Shown here one piece after another: positions 17,566-26,622 of a stretch of 64,000 nt of DNA. A program made the translations under genes and the position numbers. Under the pieces are notes generated by a model that ran no database searches, was not told the origin of the DNA, and saw nothing but the letters and a program-made list of their open reading frames with translations. This DNA comes from Enterococcus_D entomosocium (GTDB lineage: Bacteria > Bacillota > Bacilli > Lactobacillales > Enterococcaceae), in NCBI RefSeq assembly GCF_030441895.1, contig NZ_JARJAS010000002.1; one strand, given 5' to 3'. How positions within the stretch are numbered: position 1 is the stretch's first letter; every line of letters starts with the position of its first letter.

Positions 17566-18015
17566 CTAAACGTAACGTTGGAAATCCCTGAATAGGTTCT
17601 CGGTATCTGCTTCTGTTCTAGTGATCATCAAGACGTTGTCATCATCGTTTAACGTGCCAAATAATTCCTTGGCATAACGTTTATCGATTAAATTCGCCAA
17701 AGCCGAGGCATTACCTGGCAGTGTGCGCAGGATCACAAATTTGTCCATTCGATCGACAGAAACAAAAGCCGTTTTTAGGATTTTATCTAGTTTACCACTC
17801 ACGTCTTCCGTTGTCTCTTGTGGGATACTGTAGCGATAGCCACCTTTTTGGGAAGGAACTTTTACTAACTTCAATTCCTTGATATCTCTTGATATTGTTG
17901 CTTGTGTGACTGAGACGCCGCGATCTTTTAACAACTCGACAAAATCTTCTTGTTTCTGAATATCTTGTTCACTTAACAATCGTGTAATCAAGCGATGCCG
18001 TTCTTTTTTTCTCAT
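17566..18015 (-). CDS. argR: Arginine repressor ArgR/AhrC family
   Basis: 149 residues. The N-terminal winged helix contains SVTQATISRDIKELKLVKV, the ArgR DNA-recognition helix. The C-terminal hexamerisation and arginine-binding domain ends GTLNDDDNVLMITRTEADTEN. No arginine gene is adjacent; the location between tlyA and recN is the standard one for the housekeeping copy. Enterococci usually carry several ArgR paralogues, so which set of genes this one controls is open. Confidence 0.93.
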   Translation of the reverse strand: MRKKERHRLITRLLSEQDIQKQEDFVELLKDRGVSVTQATISRDIKELKLVKVPSQKGGYRYSIPQETTEDVSGKLDKILKTAFVSVDRMDKFVILRTLPGNASALANLIDKRYAKELFGTLNDDDNVLMITRTEADTENLFRDFQRYV

Positions 18016-18112
18016 CTCTTGTTCCTCCTGAATGAATTCCTACTAATTTTATCCTATTTTGCGCAAGAAAGAAAGAGAGCCGACAAGTAAAATGTCCACT
18101 CTCTTCCATTCT

Positions 18113-18934
18113 TTATTTTGGTTGATGAAAGGTCTCATGTGCTGATGCAACAACTTTCGGGATATCGATCCCTGCTGCGGTACCTTCTTGCAGGCTTTTC
18201 TTTAAATGTACGATAAACTCGATATTCCCTTCGCCACCAGTGATTGGTGAAAAACTTAGGTTTAAGACATCGAAGTTTGTTTTCTTAGCAAATGCTAGTA
18301 CTTCCTCCAACACTCGTTCATGGGTTTTGGGATCACGAACGATCCCATTTTTCCCGACTGCTTCTTTGCCCGCTTCAAATTGCGGTTTAATCAGCGCCAT
18401 CACTTCGCCATCCGCTACCAAAATATCATATAGCGGGGGTAAAATCAGTTTAAGTGAAATAAAAGAAACATCGATCGTAGCGGCATCTGGAAGACCGTCT
18501 AAAAAATCAGTTGGTTTTGCATAACGGAAGTTGACCCGCTCCATTACGATCACTCGCTCATCTTGCCGCAGCTTCCAGGCTAACTGATTGTAACCGACAT
18601 CCAATGCATAGCTTTTTTTGGCACCATTTTGCAATGCCGCATCAGTAAAACCACCGGTGGATGCGCCGATGTCTAACATGATTTTATCGGTTACGTCAAA
18701 ATCAAAGACTTTGAGTGCTTTTTCTAACTTGAGACCACCACGAGAAACATAAGGCAGCTTTTTGCCTTTGATCTGCAGCAGTGTATCTGCGGCAATTTTT
18801 TCTCCCGGCTTATCTAGGCGCTCATTATTTTTTTCTTTGTACACCAATCCAGCCATCACTCCCCGTTTGGCTTGCTCGCGGGTCTCAAACAGGCCTTGCT
18901 GGACAGCTAAAACATCTACTCGTTCTTTCTTCAT
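18113..18934 (-). CDS. tlyA: TlyA family RNA methyltransferase
   Basis: 273 residues. An S4 RNA-binding domain (residues 1-62: KKERVDVLAVQQGLFETREQAKRGVMAG) is followed by an FtsJ-like SAM methyltransferase domain with LDIGASTGGFTDAALQNGA. TlyA proteins 2'-O-methylate 16S and/or 23S rRNA; some are annotated as hemolysin A, which is probably misleading. Its ATG overlaps the ispA stop by four bases (ATGA), so they are translationally coupled in the xseA-xseB-ispA-tlyA unit. Confidence 0.93.
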   Translation of the reverse strand: MKKERVDVLAVQQGLFETREQAKRGVMAGLVYKEKNNERLDKPGEKIAADTLLQIKGKKLPYVSRGGLKLEKALKVFDFDVTDKIMLDIGASTGGFTDAALQNGAKKSYALDVGYNQLAWKLRQDERVIVMERVNFRYAKPTDFLDGLPDAATIDVSFISLKLILPPLYDILVADGEVMALIKPQFEAGKEAVGKNGIVRDPKTHERVLEEVLAFAKKTNFDVLNLSFSPITGGEGNIEFIVHLKKSLQEGTAAGIDIPKVVASAHETFHQPK

Positions 18935-19827
18935 GCGTTCCCTCGAATCTCAAATCGTTCCACAAATGCCAACAAAACATCCGGCGTAAATTGACCGTAT
19001 TGACTTAATTGCGCCAGAATTTCTTTGGCCTTGCCTAATTCTTCTGTCAAGGCTTGCTGCGCGCCTGCTAAGCCAAGTAAAGCAGGATAGGTACTTTTCG
19101 CCAACTCGTCATCTCGGCGGACAACTTTGCCTAGCTCTTCGGTCGTACTAGTGGCATCTAACAGATCGTCGCGAATTTGAAAGGCTAACCCAATATGCTG
19201 GGCAAAGCGATCCAATTCATGCAGAACCTCTTCCGTCTGGTCGGCTAAGACACCACCAGCAATCACCGCAAAGCGGATCAATTCTCCAGTTTTCCGTTCA
19301 TGAATGGACATCAGTTCCTCAAGACTAAGGGCTTGGTTTTCTCCTTGAATATCAGCTGCTTGGCCGGCGACCATGCCTTGTGTTCCCGCCGCTTTACTCA
19401 ATTGCTGCAGCAGCAAGACTTTTTGATTGGCTTCGATCTCCGCCATAGCGACTAATTGAAATGCAGCCGTCAAAAGACCATCTCCAGCTAAAATCGCTAA
19501 AGCTTCACCAAAAACCTTATGGTTGGTAGGTTTGCCTCGACGCAGATCATCGTTGTCCATTGCTGGCAGATCATCATGGATCAGCGAATACGTATGCACC
19601 ATTTCTAGGGCTGCCGCACACTGGTACACCGCGGTATTGACGGGTTTGTGAAAAGCGGCGACTGTTGCTGCCAATAAAAGCGGGCGAATACGTTTGCCGC
19701 CAGCTTGGATCGAATACTGCATGCTTTTAAACAATCGTTGATCAGAGGTGTGTTCTTTGACAAAGCGCTCCATGACTTCTTCAATCAATGGGGCGTGTTC
19801 TTTTGTGAATTCTGTTAAAGCACTCAT
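18931..19827 (-). CDS. ispA: Polyprenyl (farnesyl) diphosphate synthase
   Basis: 298 residues. It condenses IPP with DMAPP/GPP to make farnesyl diphosphate for undecaprenyl and menaquinone side chains. The first Asp-rich motif is LIHDDLPAMDNDDLRRGKPTNH and the second is FQIRDDLLD. The block QAGGKRIRP precedes them. The bulky residues before the first motif fit a short-chain (C15) product. It overlaps xseB by four bases. The length is normal. Confidence 0.94.
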   Translation of the reverse strand: MSALTEFTKEHAPLIEEVMERFVKEHTSDQRLFKSMQYSIQAGGKRIRPLLLAATVAAFHKPVNTAVYQCAAALEMVHTYSLIHDDLPAMDNDDLRRGKPTNHKVFGEALAILAGDGLLTAAFQLVAMAEIEANQKVLLLQQLSKAAGTQGMVAGQAADIQGENQALSLEELMSIHERKTGELIRFAVIAGGVLADQTEEVLHELDRFAQHIGLAFQIRDDLLDATSTTEELGKVVRRDDELAKSTYPALLGLAGAQQALTEELGKAKEILAQLSQYGQFTPDVLLAFVERFEIRGNA

Positions 19828-20045
19828 TGGTTTTCCTCTTCAAAAGGCACTTCTTCGTTAGATTCTGTCATCATTTTTGTTAAGGACTTTTCTGCTTTAC
19901 TCAAAGTGTCCTTGCATTGCTTACTCAAAAACATCCCTTTTTGAAAAGCATCTAGTGCCTCTTCTAAGGGAACATCCCCTTGTTCCAAACGGGTTACAAT
20001 TTGTTCTAATTCTTGTAATGATTCTTCAAATGTTGGATTTGCCAT
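19824..20045 (-). CDS. xseB: Exodeoxyribonuclease VII small subunit
   Basis: 73 residues with the XseB pattern TFEESLQELEQIVTRLEQGDVPLEEALDAFQKG. It is the small subunit that binds several times to one XseA. The start is set by AGAAGGAG 7 bases before the ATG at 20045; a longer reading begins inside xseA without an RBS. The coding sequence overlaps the end of xseA by 20 bases. Confidence 0.95.
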   Translation of the reverse strand: MANPTFEESLQELEQIVTRLEQGDVPLEEALDAFQKGMFLSKQCKDTLSKAEKSLTKMMTESNEEVPFEEENQ

Positions 20046-21378
20046 GATTAACTCCTTCTGTACTAATAACTTCGACAAGTGCTTGGCCATCTTGGTAATG
20101 GATCGTCAGCTGGTCTTCTGGCTCGATCGTATCAATCGATTTGATCACCTGCTCATTTTTCGTGGTATAGCTGTAGCCCCGACCCATGATTTTCAGTGGG
20201 CTTAGCAAATCAAGAGATTGGACTGCATTTGCAAATTGATTTTCTTTTGCTGCATAAATATCTTTCATGGCTTTCATTAAGCGTTGGGAAAGATAACTGA
20301 CCTCTTGGTTACTAGCTTGCAATCGCGCTTTTGGTTGTTGTTGTGCTAACCGTGAAATCAATTGCTGTGCATGGCGATCCTTGTCATAAAGCAAGGTTTG
20401 CAGACCTTGCTGCATCCGCTGCTGCAACTGATCGAGTTTGATGGACTGTGCCTCATACAAGCGCTCTGGTTGTCGAAAAACATATGATCCAATCACTCGC
20501 TGATAGCGTTCTTGTTTGTACTGGATCTGGTGCATAAAAGCTTGCTCTAATCGGGCTTGTCTTTCTTCGATCCGCAAAATCTCTTCTGATAGGACGGGCA
20601 CTGCTAATTCGGCAGCTGCGGTCGGAGTTGCCGCCCGCACATCCGCCACTAAATCGGCAATCGTCGTATCGGTTTCATGCCCCACTGAAGAAATAACGGG
20701 GGTTTTTGCGTCAAAAATGGCTCTTGCCACTCGTTCTTCATTGAAAGGCCAGAGGTCCTCAATCGACCCACCCCCACGTCCGATGATCATAGTATCAAAG
20801 GTACCATCGGCTTCGACTCGTTGGATATTTTTCACCACATCATCCGCGGCTTTGTTGCCTTGTACCACGGTTGGATACAAAACGATCTGAGCAATGGGAT
20901 AACGCCGCTGGGTCGTCGTGATGATATCTCTGATCACCGCCCCACTAGGACTGGTCAAGACTGCGATGCGTTTCGGGTATTTCGGCAACGACTGCTTCGG
21001 TGCAGAAAATAATCCTTCCGCTGCCAATTTCTGCTTTAATTGTTCATAGGCTTGATAAAGGGCACCGACACCATCTGGTTCCATGTGATCGATCACCATT
21101 TGGTAATTTCCGCTTGCCTCATACAAGGTGATACGTCCAACCGCCATGACTTTCATGCCCTCTTCTGGTTGAAAGCGCAGCTTGTCAAAAGCGCCCTTGA
21201 ACATGACGGTCGAAATTTTTGCACCATCATCCTTTAAACTAAAGTATTGGTGATTGGGGCGACGACGAAAATTAGAGATTTCCCCCGTCAAATAAACCCG
21301 TTCTAAATACGGATCGACGTCAAACTTACGCTTGATATATTTTGTTAATGCGGTCACCGTTAAATATTCTTGCGCCAT
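20026..21378 (-). CDS. xseA: Exodeoxyribonuclease VII large subunit
   Basis: 450 residues. An N-terminal OB fold (LTVTALTKYIKRKFDVDPYLERVYLTGEISNF) is followed by the catalytic domain with TSPSGAVIRDI, IGRGGGSIEDLWPFN and SVGHETDTTIADLVADVRAATPTAAAE. A long coiled coil then serves as the docking site for XseB. Together they degrade single-stranded DNA to oligonucleotides. Its ATG abuts the folD stop with no gap. Confidence 0.96.
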   Translation of the reverse strand: MAQEYLTVTALTKYIKRKFDVDPYLERVYLTGEISNFRRRPNHQYFSLKDDGAKISTVMFKGAFDKLRFQPEEGMKVMAVGRITLYEASGNYQMVIDHMEPDGVGALYQAYEQLKQKLAAEGLFSAPKQSLPKYPKRIAVLTSPSGAVIRDIITTTQRRYPIAQIVLYPTVVQGNKAADDVVKNIQRVEADGTFDTMIIGRGGGSIEDLWPFNEERVARAIFDAKTPVISSVGHETDTTIADLVADVRAATPTAAAELAVPVLSEEILRIEERQARLEQAFMHQIQYKQERYQRVIGSYVFRQPERLYEAQSIKLDQLQQRMQQGLQTLLYDKDRHAQQLISRLAQQQPKARLQASNQEVSYLSQRLMKAMKDIYAAKENQFANAVQSLDLLSPLKIMGRGYSYTTKNEQVIKSIDTIEPEDQLTIHYQDGQALVEVISTEGVNHGKSNI

Positions 21379-22230
21379 TTAGTTTTTCATTGTCTCCTTT
21401 GCTGCCTCGATCGTTTGGGCCATCAACATCGTGATCGTCATTGGTCCTACACCTCTAGGTACCGGGGTGATATAGCTAGCGATCGGTTCGACTTCATCAA
21501 ATTTCACATCGCCGATCAACTTGCCATTGGCATCCCGATTCATTCCTACATCGATCACCACGGCCCCTTCTTTTACGAAGTCTTTTGTGACAAAATGACC
21601 GCGGCCGATCGCCACGACTAAAATGTCCGCTTGCTTCGCTAACTCAGGCAGATTTTTGGTTTTTGAATGAGCAATAGTCACGGTGGCATTTGCCCCTAAG
21701 AGCAAGTGCGCCATCGGTTTTCCGACAATGTTGCTGCGGCCGATAACTAAAGCATTTTTCCCTTCCAATTCGATCCCATATGCAGCAAACATTTTCATGA
21801 TGCCATAAGGGGTACAAGGAATTCGGTCAGGTACACCGGCAAATAATTTTCCTAAATTGATTGGATGAAAACCGTCGACATCTTTTTCCGGTTTGATGGC
21901 TAACAGCACTTTTTCTTCATTGATATGTTTTGGCAAAGGAAGTTGAACCAAAATGCCGTGAAAGGCATCATCGTTATTGAACTGTTCGATTTCTGCTAAT
22001 AATTCTGCCTCAGTAATGGATTCAGGATAGCGGGCAACACGGGAATTGATGCCGATTTTCGCCGCAGCTAGTTCTTTATTTTTCACATAAGTCTGGCTTG
22101 CTTTGTCTTCTCCAACAAGTAAAACAACTAATCCCGGTGTCACACCCTGCTCTTTTAGTGTTTCTGTCTCTGAAAGAAACGCTGCTTGCATTTTTTCAGC
22201 CAATTCTTTTCCATTGATCAATGTACCCAT
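21379..22230 (-). CDS. folD: Bifunctional methylenetetrahydrofolate dehydrogenase/cyclohydrolase
   Basis: 283 residues. FolD interconverts 5,10-methylene- and 10-formyl-tetrahydrofolate for purine synthesis and initiator tRNA formylation. Diagnostic blocks are SQTYVKNKELAAAKIGI (catalytic Lys), LVQLPLPKHI, EKDVDGFHPINLG, VIGRSNIVGKPMAHLL and the C-terminal TPVPRGVGPMTITMLM. A GGAGG RBS precedes the ATG. It is the first gene of folD-xseA-xseB-ispA-tlyA-argR-recN, a common Firmicute arrangement. Confidence 0.97.
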   Translation of the reverse strand: MGTLINGKELAEKMQAAFLSETETLKEQGVTPGLVVLLVGEDKASQTYVKNKELAAAKIGINSRVARYPESITEAELLAEIEQFNNDDAFHGILVQLPLPKHINEEKVLLAIKPEKDVDGFHPINLGKLFAGVPDRIPCTPYGIMKMFAAYGIELEGKNALVIGRSNIVGKPMAHLLLGANATVTIAHSKTKNLPELAKQADILVVAIGRGHFVTKDFVKEGAVVIDVGMNRDANGKLIGDVKFDEVEPIASYITPVPRGVGPMTITMLMAQTIEAAKETMKN

Positions 22231-22251
22231 TCTGACAACTCCTCCAACCTG

Positions 22252-22257
22252 ATTATA
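22252..22257 (-). promoter_or_regulatory. Probable -10 element of the folD operon
   Basis: A perfect TATAAT lies on the minus strand 21 bases before the folD ATG. The matching -35 region (TTTCTT at 17 bases) is poor, so this is a partial promoter call. Confidence 0.45.
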
Positions 22258-22403
22258 CTGACTTATTTTGTAAAAAGAAACGCACCAATCGTTTGTCGAT
22301 CTGCTTCTTCATGTTTTCTATCATAGCATTTTCTGAAAAGAAAAACACCGTCTAACGCTCCCTTTTTTCGGAAAAAACGAGGGCAAACCGACAAAGTGTA
22401 TGC

Positions 22404-22467
22404 AAAAAAACCGAACGATCAAGCAGGACCGTCAAAACAAGGCGGTTGCTCACAAATCGTTCGGTTT
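22404..22467 (-). terminator. Terminator after nusB
   Basis: AAACCGAACGAT and ATCGTTCGGTTT form a perfect 12-bp outer stem with an inner GAGCAACCGCC/GGCGGTTGCT-type arm, followed by seven T on the minus strand. It separates nusB from folD, so these are separate transcription units. Confidence 0.88.
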
Positions 22468-22523
22468 CTGCCTCGATCGAAAAAAGGCTGTTTTCTTTTG
22501 ATCGATAGTGTTAAGGCTAAAAA

Positions 22524-22988
22524 TTACTCACTTACTTGGTTGTTTTTTGTTTCTAGCTCTTGATTGACAGTCGATAAAATACCGTTGACAAACTTTCTTG
22601 ACTGATCGTCACTAAAGGTTTTCGCTAATTCGATCGCTTCATTCAAAGCCACACGATTCGGCACATTATCCACATAGATCATTTCATACAAAGCGATTCG
22701 TAAAATCGTCACGTCCATTTTTGATAAACGCTGGATTTTCCAACCGGCTTTTAGATGACTTTGAATGACTTCATCCAAGGCTTCTTTATAATGACAGACA
22801 CCTGCCACTAATTGATCTAAATAAACAGGGACAAAATGCTCTTGTTCTTCATCAATCAATTCATGGTGTTCCAACTCGATGGCATGCATGATGGCATCTT
22901 GTTTCGTTAAATCTTTGTTAAAGTCTAGTGGAAATAAAGCTTGTAACGCCATTTTCCGTATTTCATGCCGTGATAATTCTTTACTCAT
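22524..22988 (-). CDS. nusB: Transcription antitermination factor NusB
   Basis: 154 residues. NusB acts with NusE (S10) on boxA of rRNA transcripts. The N-terminus SRHEIRKMALQALFPLDF and the C-terminal region NRVALNEAIELAKTFSDDQSRKFVNGILSTV match NusB. The ATG at 22988, with GAGG upstream, overlaps the end of the asp23-like gene by 8 bases; a longer form would start inside that gene. The length is typical. Confidence 0.95.
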   Translation of the reverse strand: MSKELSRHEIRKMALQALFPLDFNKDLTKQDAIMHAIELEHHELIDEEQEHFVPVYLDQLVAGVCHYKEALDEVIQSHLKAGWKIQRLSKMDVTILRIALYEMIYVDNVPNRVALNEAIELAKTFSDDQSRKFVNGILSTVNQELETKNNQVSE

Positions 22989-23406
22989 TTTCTTCCTCGT
23001 CGTTTCCAAATAATTCTTCGATGTCTGGTAAATCTACTTTTTCTGGCACGACTGCCACAACATGAACATTTACTTCAGCCAGTTGCACATCTGTCATAAA
23101 TAAGACTTGCTGTTTGACCCGTTCTTGGATCTCCATTGCCACTTTAGGCACTGACATCCCATAAGTGATATAGCAGTAGATATCCACTTTGATCCCTGTT
23201 TCATCGATCGTTAAGTAGACTCCTTTGCCATGAGCTGCGCGGCCTAGTAATTCAGTGACACTGTTTGCCAGTGTTCCTCGCATCCCATAGACGCCTTCCA
23301 CTTTAGAAGCAGCGATCCCAATAATGATCTCGATCACTTCTGGCGCGATGACGATTTCGCCTAATTCAGGACTTGCATTTAATACAAGGTTTTTATCTTC
23401 ATTCAT
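22981..23406 (-). CDS. Asp23/Gls24 family envelope stress protein (YqhY-like)
   Basis: 141 residues with the Asp23 domain: GEIVIAPEVIEIIIGIAASKVEGVYGMRG, then GVYLTIDETGIKVDIYCYITYGMSVPKVAMEIQERVKQQV. The acidic C-terminus reads LFGNDEEENE. The Firmicute paralogue next to nusB is YqhY, linked to fatty-acid synthesis control and cell-surface stress. GGAGG precedes the ATG at 23406; an upstream in-frame start has no RBS. It is cotranscribed with nusB. Confidence 0.9.
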   Translation of the reverse strand: MNEDKNLVLNASPELGEIVIAPEVIEIIIGIAASKVEGVYGMRGTLANSVTELLGRAAHGKGVYLTIDETGIKVDIYCYITYGMSVPKVAMEIQERVKQQVLFMTDVQLAEVNVHVVAVVPEKVDLPDIEELFGNDEEENE

Positions 23407-23615
23407 ACGTTTTTGCCTCCATTCTAAACAGCTGTACCGTATTGTTTGTAAAAAAATCGCTCGTTTTTTCCGTTTGAAGCAAGCCAGCGCTTGATTCAAT
23501 CAATAACATCCATGGCACAGTGTTTCTTCTCGCTCTAAGTTTATCATTTTCTGCACTGAGAATCTATAATAACCCACTATTCTCAATGAATTTTCTGAAA
23601 AACAAGGTCGATGAA

Positions 23616-24680
23616 TCAGAGAATGATCAATTCTTTCGGTGAATGTGTCAACACTTTATTACCAGTTTCAGTGATCAAAAGATCATCCTCGATACGAACG
23701 CCGCCAATTCCTGGAAGATAGATGCCTGGTTCATCTGTAATGACGTTTCCGACAACAAATGCTTTATCAGCACGGAAGGAGACATTTGGTCCTTCGTGGA
23801 TTTCTAAACCAATCCCATGGCCTGTTGAATGACCAAAAGCATCCCCGTAGCCAAAGGAAGCTATGTGATCCCGGGCGATCGCATCTAGTTCAATTCCGGT
23901 CATTCCAGGTTTTGCTGCTGCCAAGACTTTTTCTTGTGCTTCTAGCACGATTTGATAGATTTCTTTCAATTTATCGCCAGGATCCCCCACAGCAAAAGTT
24001 CTGGTCATATCAGACACATAGCCTTGATAGTAACAGCCAAAGTCTAACGTGATCAGATCGCCTTGTTCAATCACTTTTTCACTGGCAACCCCATGGGGCA
24101 TTGCTGAACGAAGACCACTGGCCACGATCGTTTCAAAAGATACGCTTGTGGCACCTAATGAACGCATAAAGAAATCTAACTGATTCGCCACTTCGATTTC
24201 GGTCATCCCTGGGCGGATCATTTTCAAAATATGTTCGAACCCTTGATCGGCGATATGGCAGGCTTGTTGGATCAATGCGATCTCTTCCTCATCTTTGACT
24301 TCCCGCAATGCCTCGATCATACCAGATACAGGAGCTAATGAGGATTCCTCAATCAAGTCTTCTAAGACGGAGTATTCAGCAAAGCTGACGAAACTTTCTT
24401 CAAATGCTAAGACATTGATTTCTTCCTTTTGGCAGATAGTTGCAACTTCTTCAAAAATCGGTCCACTATTTTTTACGATCTCAAATCCTTGGGCTTGGGC
24501 AGCTGCTTGCTCTGTATATCGGAAATCTGTTACAAAAAAAGCTTTGTCCAACGTAATGACTGCTAAACCAGTTGTACCAGTAAAGTTTGTCAAGTAACGC
24601 AAATTGTATGGGCTGGTGATCAAGAACCCATCAATCGAATCTTTTCTCATTGCTTCACGTAATTTTTCAACTCTTAACAT
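23616..24680 (-). CDS. pepP: M24 family Xaa-Pro peptidase
   Basis: 354 residues. The creatinase-like N-terminal domain (SIDGFLITSPYNLRYLTNFTG) is followed by the pita-bread catalytic domain. Metal ligands can be placed: LDFGCYYQGYVSDMTRTF (two Asp), GHSTGHGIGLEIHEGP (His), ITDEPGIYLPGIGGVRIEDDLL (two Glu). It cleaves peptides with proline at the second position. Whether it acts as an aminopeptidase P or a dipeptidase cannot be decided from sequence. It stands alone upstream of asp23-nusB. Confidence 0.92.
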   Translation of the reverse strand: MLRVEKLREAMRKDSIDGFLITSPYNLRYLTNFTGTTGLAVITLDKAFFVTDFRYTEQAAAQAQGFEIVKNSGPIFEEVATICQKEEINVLAFEESFVSFAEYSVLEDLIEESSLAPVSGMIEALREVKDEEEIALIQQACHIADQGFEHILKMIRPGMTEIEVANQLDFFMRSLGATSVSFETIVASGLRSAMPHGVASEKVIEQGDLITLDFGCYYQGYVSDMTRTFAVGDPGDKLKEIYQIVLEAQEKVLAAAKPGMTGIELDAIARDHIASFGYGDAFGHSTGHGIGLEIHEGPNVSFRADKAFVVGNVITDEPGIYLPGIGGVRIEDDLLITETGNKVLTHSPKELIIL

Positions 24681-24855
24681 GTATCGTTCCCTACTTTCTT
24701 GTTCTATACGATAGTATTATAACAAACTTCCAGAAAAAGCGGAAAGTAAGCGAAAAGTTTTCTAAAAAATCAAACAATACGAACCTAAAGAATGGTGTTT
24801 TAAAAAGACTCTAGTTGGCTCTCTCGTTGTTCTTTTCTAGATAACTTTAATCCAC

Positions 24856-24888
24856 AAAAAAAGCAACCCAATCAACGGATTGCTTCTT
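24856..24888 (-). terminator. Terminator after the GlsB-like gene
   Basis: AAGCAATCC pairs with GGGTTGCTT (one mismatch) around a short loop, then seven T on the minus strand. It lies just past the 24895 stop codon. Confidence 0.8.
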
Positions 24889-24894
24889 TGATAA

Positions 24895-25134
24895 TTATCT
24901 TTTACGTCCCAAAAAGAATGATACGACAGCCACGAAAATGACTGCCCCAATGATTGCTGGCACGATTGCCATTCCTGCCACTTGCGGTCCCCAAGTGCCG
25001 AATAAGCCTTGTCCGATTGATGCGCCCACAAGTCCTGCCACGATATCAAAAATGCAACCGCGTTTTTCTCCTGCGATGGCGCCACCGATTGAACCGATGA
25101 CCGCTCCCACGATCAATGTCCATAAAAAGTGCAT
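24895..25134 (-). CDS. GlsB/YeaQ/YmgE family stress membrane protein
   Basis: 79 residues with three glycine-rich membrane segments: LWTLIVGAVIGSIGGAIAG, DIVAGLVGASIGQGLFG and GMAIVPAIIGAVIFVAVVSFFLG. This is the transglycosylase-associated/GlsB family, small integral membrane proteins tied to general stress. AGGAGGGG precedes the ATG. It is monocistronic with its own terminator. The precise function is unknown. Confidence 0.9.
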   Translation of the reverse strand: MHFLWTLIVGAVIGSIGGAIAGEKRGCIFDIVAGLVGASIGQGLFGTWGPQVAGMAIVPAIIGAVIFVAVVSFFLGRKR

Positions 25135-25208
25135 AATAACCCCTCCTAAACTTTCTTATAAAAAGGGTAACATATTGAGAATCAATTGGAAAAACATATG
25201 CTCTCTTG

Positions 25209-25574
25209 TTATTTTCTACGGGTAATTGCCCGTTTCAAGATATCGAAAAAGCCAAGAGAATGGACCATATGATCTGGGTCAACGTATTCGCGAATTGCCC
25301 GCAGAACTTTTTTTGGTTCTTTTGATGAGAAGGTATATGTCCCATTCTTTTTGGTCCGAATCGCATACCGTGGGATCCAGCGTCCTTTGAACAAGACCGA
25401 AGCGATCACATAGTCGACATCTTCCCAAGGAATTTGAATAAACTTGCGTTTGTCACGATCATTATAAAACTCAAAGGCATTATCGCCGATCATTATTTTG
25501 CCGTATTCATTGATACCTAAAAAAGACGTAGCATCGATCGTCAAATCAACTTTTGTATTAAGGGATTGTACCAT
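25209..25574 (-). CDS. manO: DUF956 family protein (ManO)
   Basis: 121 residues, soluble. The DUF956 pattern is clear: FLGINEYGKIMIGDNAFEFYNDRD, IQIPWEDVDYVIASVLFKGRWIPRYAIRTKKNG and KEPKKVLRAIREY. ManO genes sit at the end of sigma-54 mannose PTS operons in lactic acid bacteria, and some reports implicate ManO as a regulator. Here it is the last gene after IID, beyond a partial terminator at 25645-25675, so it should be expressed at a lower level than the PTS genes. Confidence 0.9.
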   Translation of the reverse strand: MVQSLNTKVDLTIDATSFLGINEYGKIMIGDNAFEFYNDRDKRKFIQIPWEDVDYVIASVLFKGRWIPRYAIRTKKNGTYTFSSKEPKKVLRAIREYVDPDHMVHSLGFFDILKRAITRRK

Positions 25575-25644
25575 TTGCGCTTACTCCATTCTATATCGTC
25601 TTATCGTTACCTATTATACGTGTTTGCGGCATGTTTGGCGAATA

Positions 25645-25675
25645 AATAAAAAGATGCTTGGGTCTCCCCAAGCAC
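25645..25675 (-). terminator. Hairpin between PTS IID and manO
   Basis: TGCTTGGG and CCCAAGCA pair around a 4-base loop and are followed by TCTTTTT on the minus strand. It can act as a terminator or as a read-through attenuator before manO. Confidence 0.75.
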
Positions 25676-25690
25676 CTATCATTGAAAAGA

Positions 25691-26602
25691 TTATAACAAT
25701 CCGATCAAGTGTCCACCGATACCGACTAAGAATAGACCGATAATAATGACGATTGGAGAAACTTTTTTCTTCAATAACCACATACATAACAAAGTAAGCA
25801 ATAGTGCAGCTAAACCAGGAATCAATTGATCCAAGTTGTTTTGCAATGTTGTTACTTTTGTATCAGTCAATGCACGGCCTTCAGCTACTTGTTGGAAGGC
25901 TTGTTGCAAACCAGCTGAACCAGAAGGCAAGTTCGCCCAGTCGACATAAGCACCTTCATCAAGCGGTACGCTTGAGACAACTGGTGCAAAGGAAATCGAT
26001 ACCCAACGTTGAACAAGTGACCCTAATACGAACATCCCTAAAATAGAAGCACCTTTTGTTACATCTTGTAGCAAACCACCTGAAAGGTCATCTGTGATTT
26101 TAGAACCAGCACGGTAGCCGAATTCTTGTGTGTACCACATAAATGCCCAACGGATGATGTTCCAAGCAACGAAGAAGATGATTGGGCCTAAGATGTTTCC
26201 GCCTAAAGCAAGAGAAGCACCTAATGCACCTAACATCGGACGTACAGTAAACCAGAACACAGGGTCACCGACACCGGCTAAAGGACCCATCATCCCAACT
26301 TTTACCCCTTGGATCGCTACGTCATCGACAGGCGCGCCATTGGCACGTTCTTCTTCTAACGCTAAAGTTACACCTAAGATTGGTGATGCGATATATGGGT
26401 GAGTATTAAAGAATTCTAAGTGACGCTTCAAAGCAGCGGCACGGTCTTCTTTTGTTTTGTATAATTTTTTGATTGCTGGAATCATTGAAAATGCCCAACC
26501 ACCATTTTGCATACGTTCATAGTTCCATGAACCTTGAATGAAGGTAGAGCGCCATGCTACGGCTAAACGATCTTTTTTATTTAATTGAATTTTTTCTGCC
26601 AT
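25691..26602 (-). CDS. mptD: Mannose-family PTS component IID
   Basis: 303 residues. Its hallmark is the N-terminal QGSWNYERMQNGGWAFSMIPAIKKLY with later MGPLAGVGDPVFWFTVRPMLGALGASLA. A membrane-spanning C-terminus ends ALLLTLLCMWLLKKKVSPIVIIIGLFLVGIGGHLIGLL. With IIC it forms the glucose/mannose channel in the membrane, which in enterococci and Listeria is also the receptor of class IIa bacteriocins. It lies 20 bases after mptC. Confidence 0.95.
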   Translation of the reverse strand: MAEKIQLNKKDRLAVAWRSTFIQGSWNYERMQNGGWAFSMIPAIKKLYKTKEDRAAALKRHLEFFNTHPYIASPILGVTLALEEERANGAPVDDVAIQGVKVGMMGPLAGVGDPVFWFTVRPMLGALGASLALGGNILGPIIFFVAWNIIRWAFMWYTQEFGYRAGSKITDDLSGGLLQDVTKGASILGMFVLGSLVQRWVSISFAPVVSSVPLDEGAYVDWANLPSGSAGLQQAFQQVAEGRALTDTKVTTLQNNLDQLIPGLAALLLTLLCMWLLKKKVSPIVIIIGLFLVGIGGHLIGLL

Positions 26603-26622
26603 TTTTTTCTCCTCCTTCGATT

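Noticed and set aside
22472..22508. Second hairpin between nusB and folD (TCGATCGAAAA.../...TTTTGATCGA)
   Set aside because: Loop and T-tract are not convincing and the strong terminator at 22404-22467 already accounts for the gap.
24837..25085. 82-residue minus-strand frame overlapping the GlsB-like gene
   Set aside because: It is an out-of-frame reading of the GlsB gene and its terminator; the 79-residue frame has the RBS and the family pattern.
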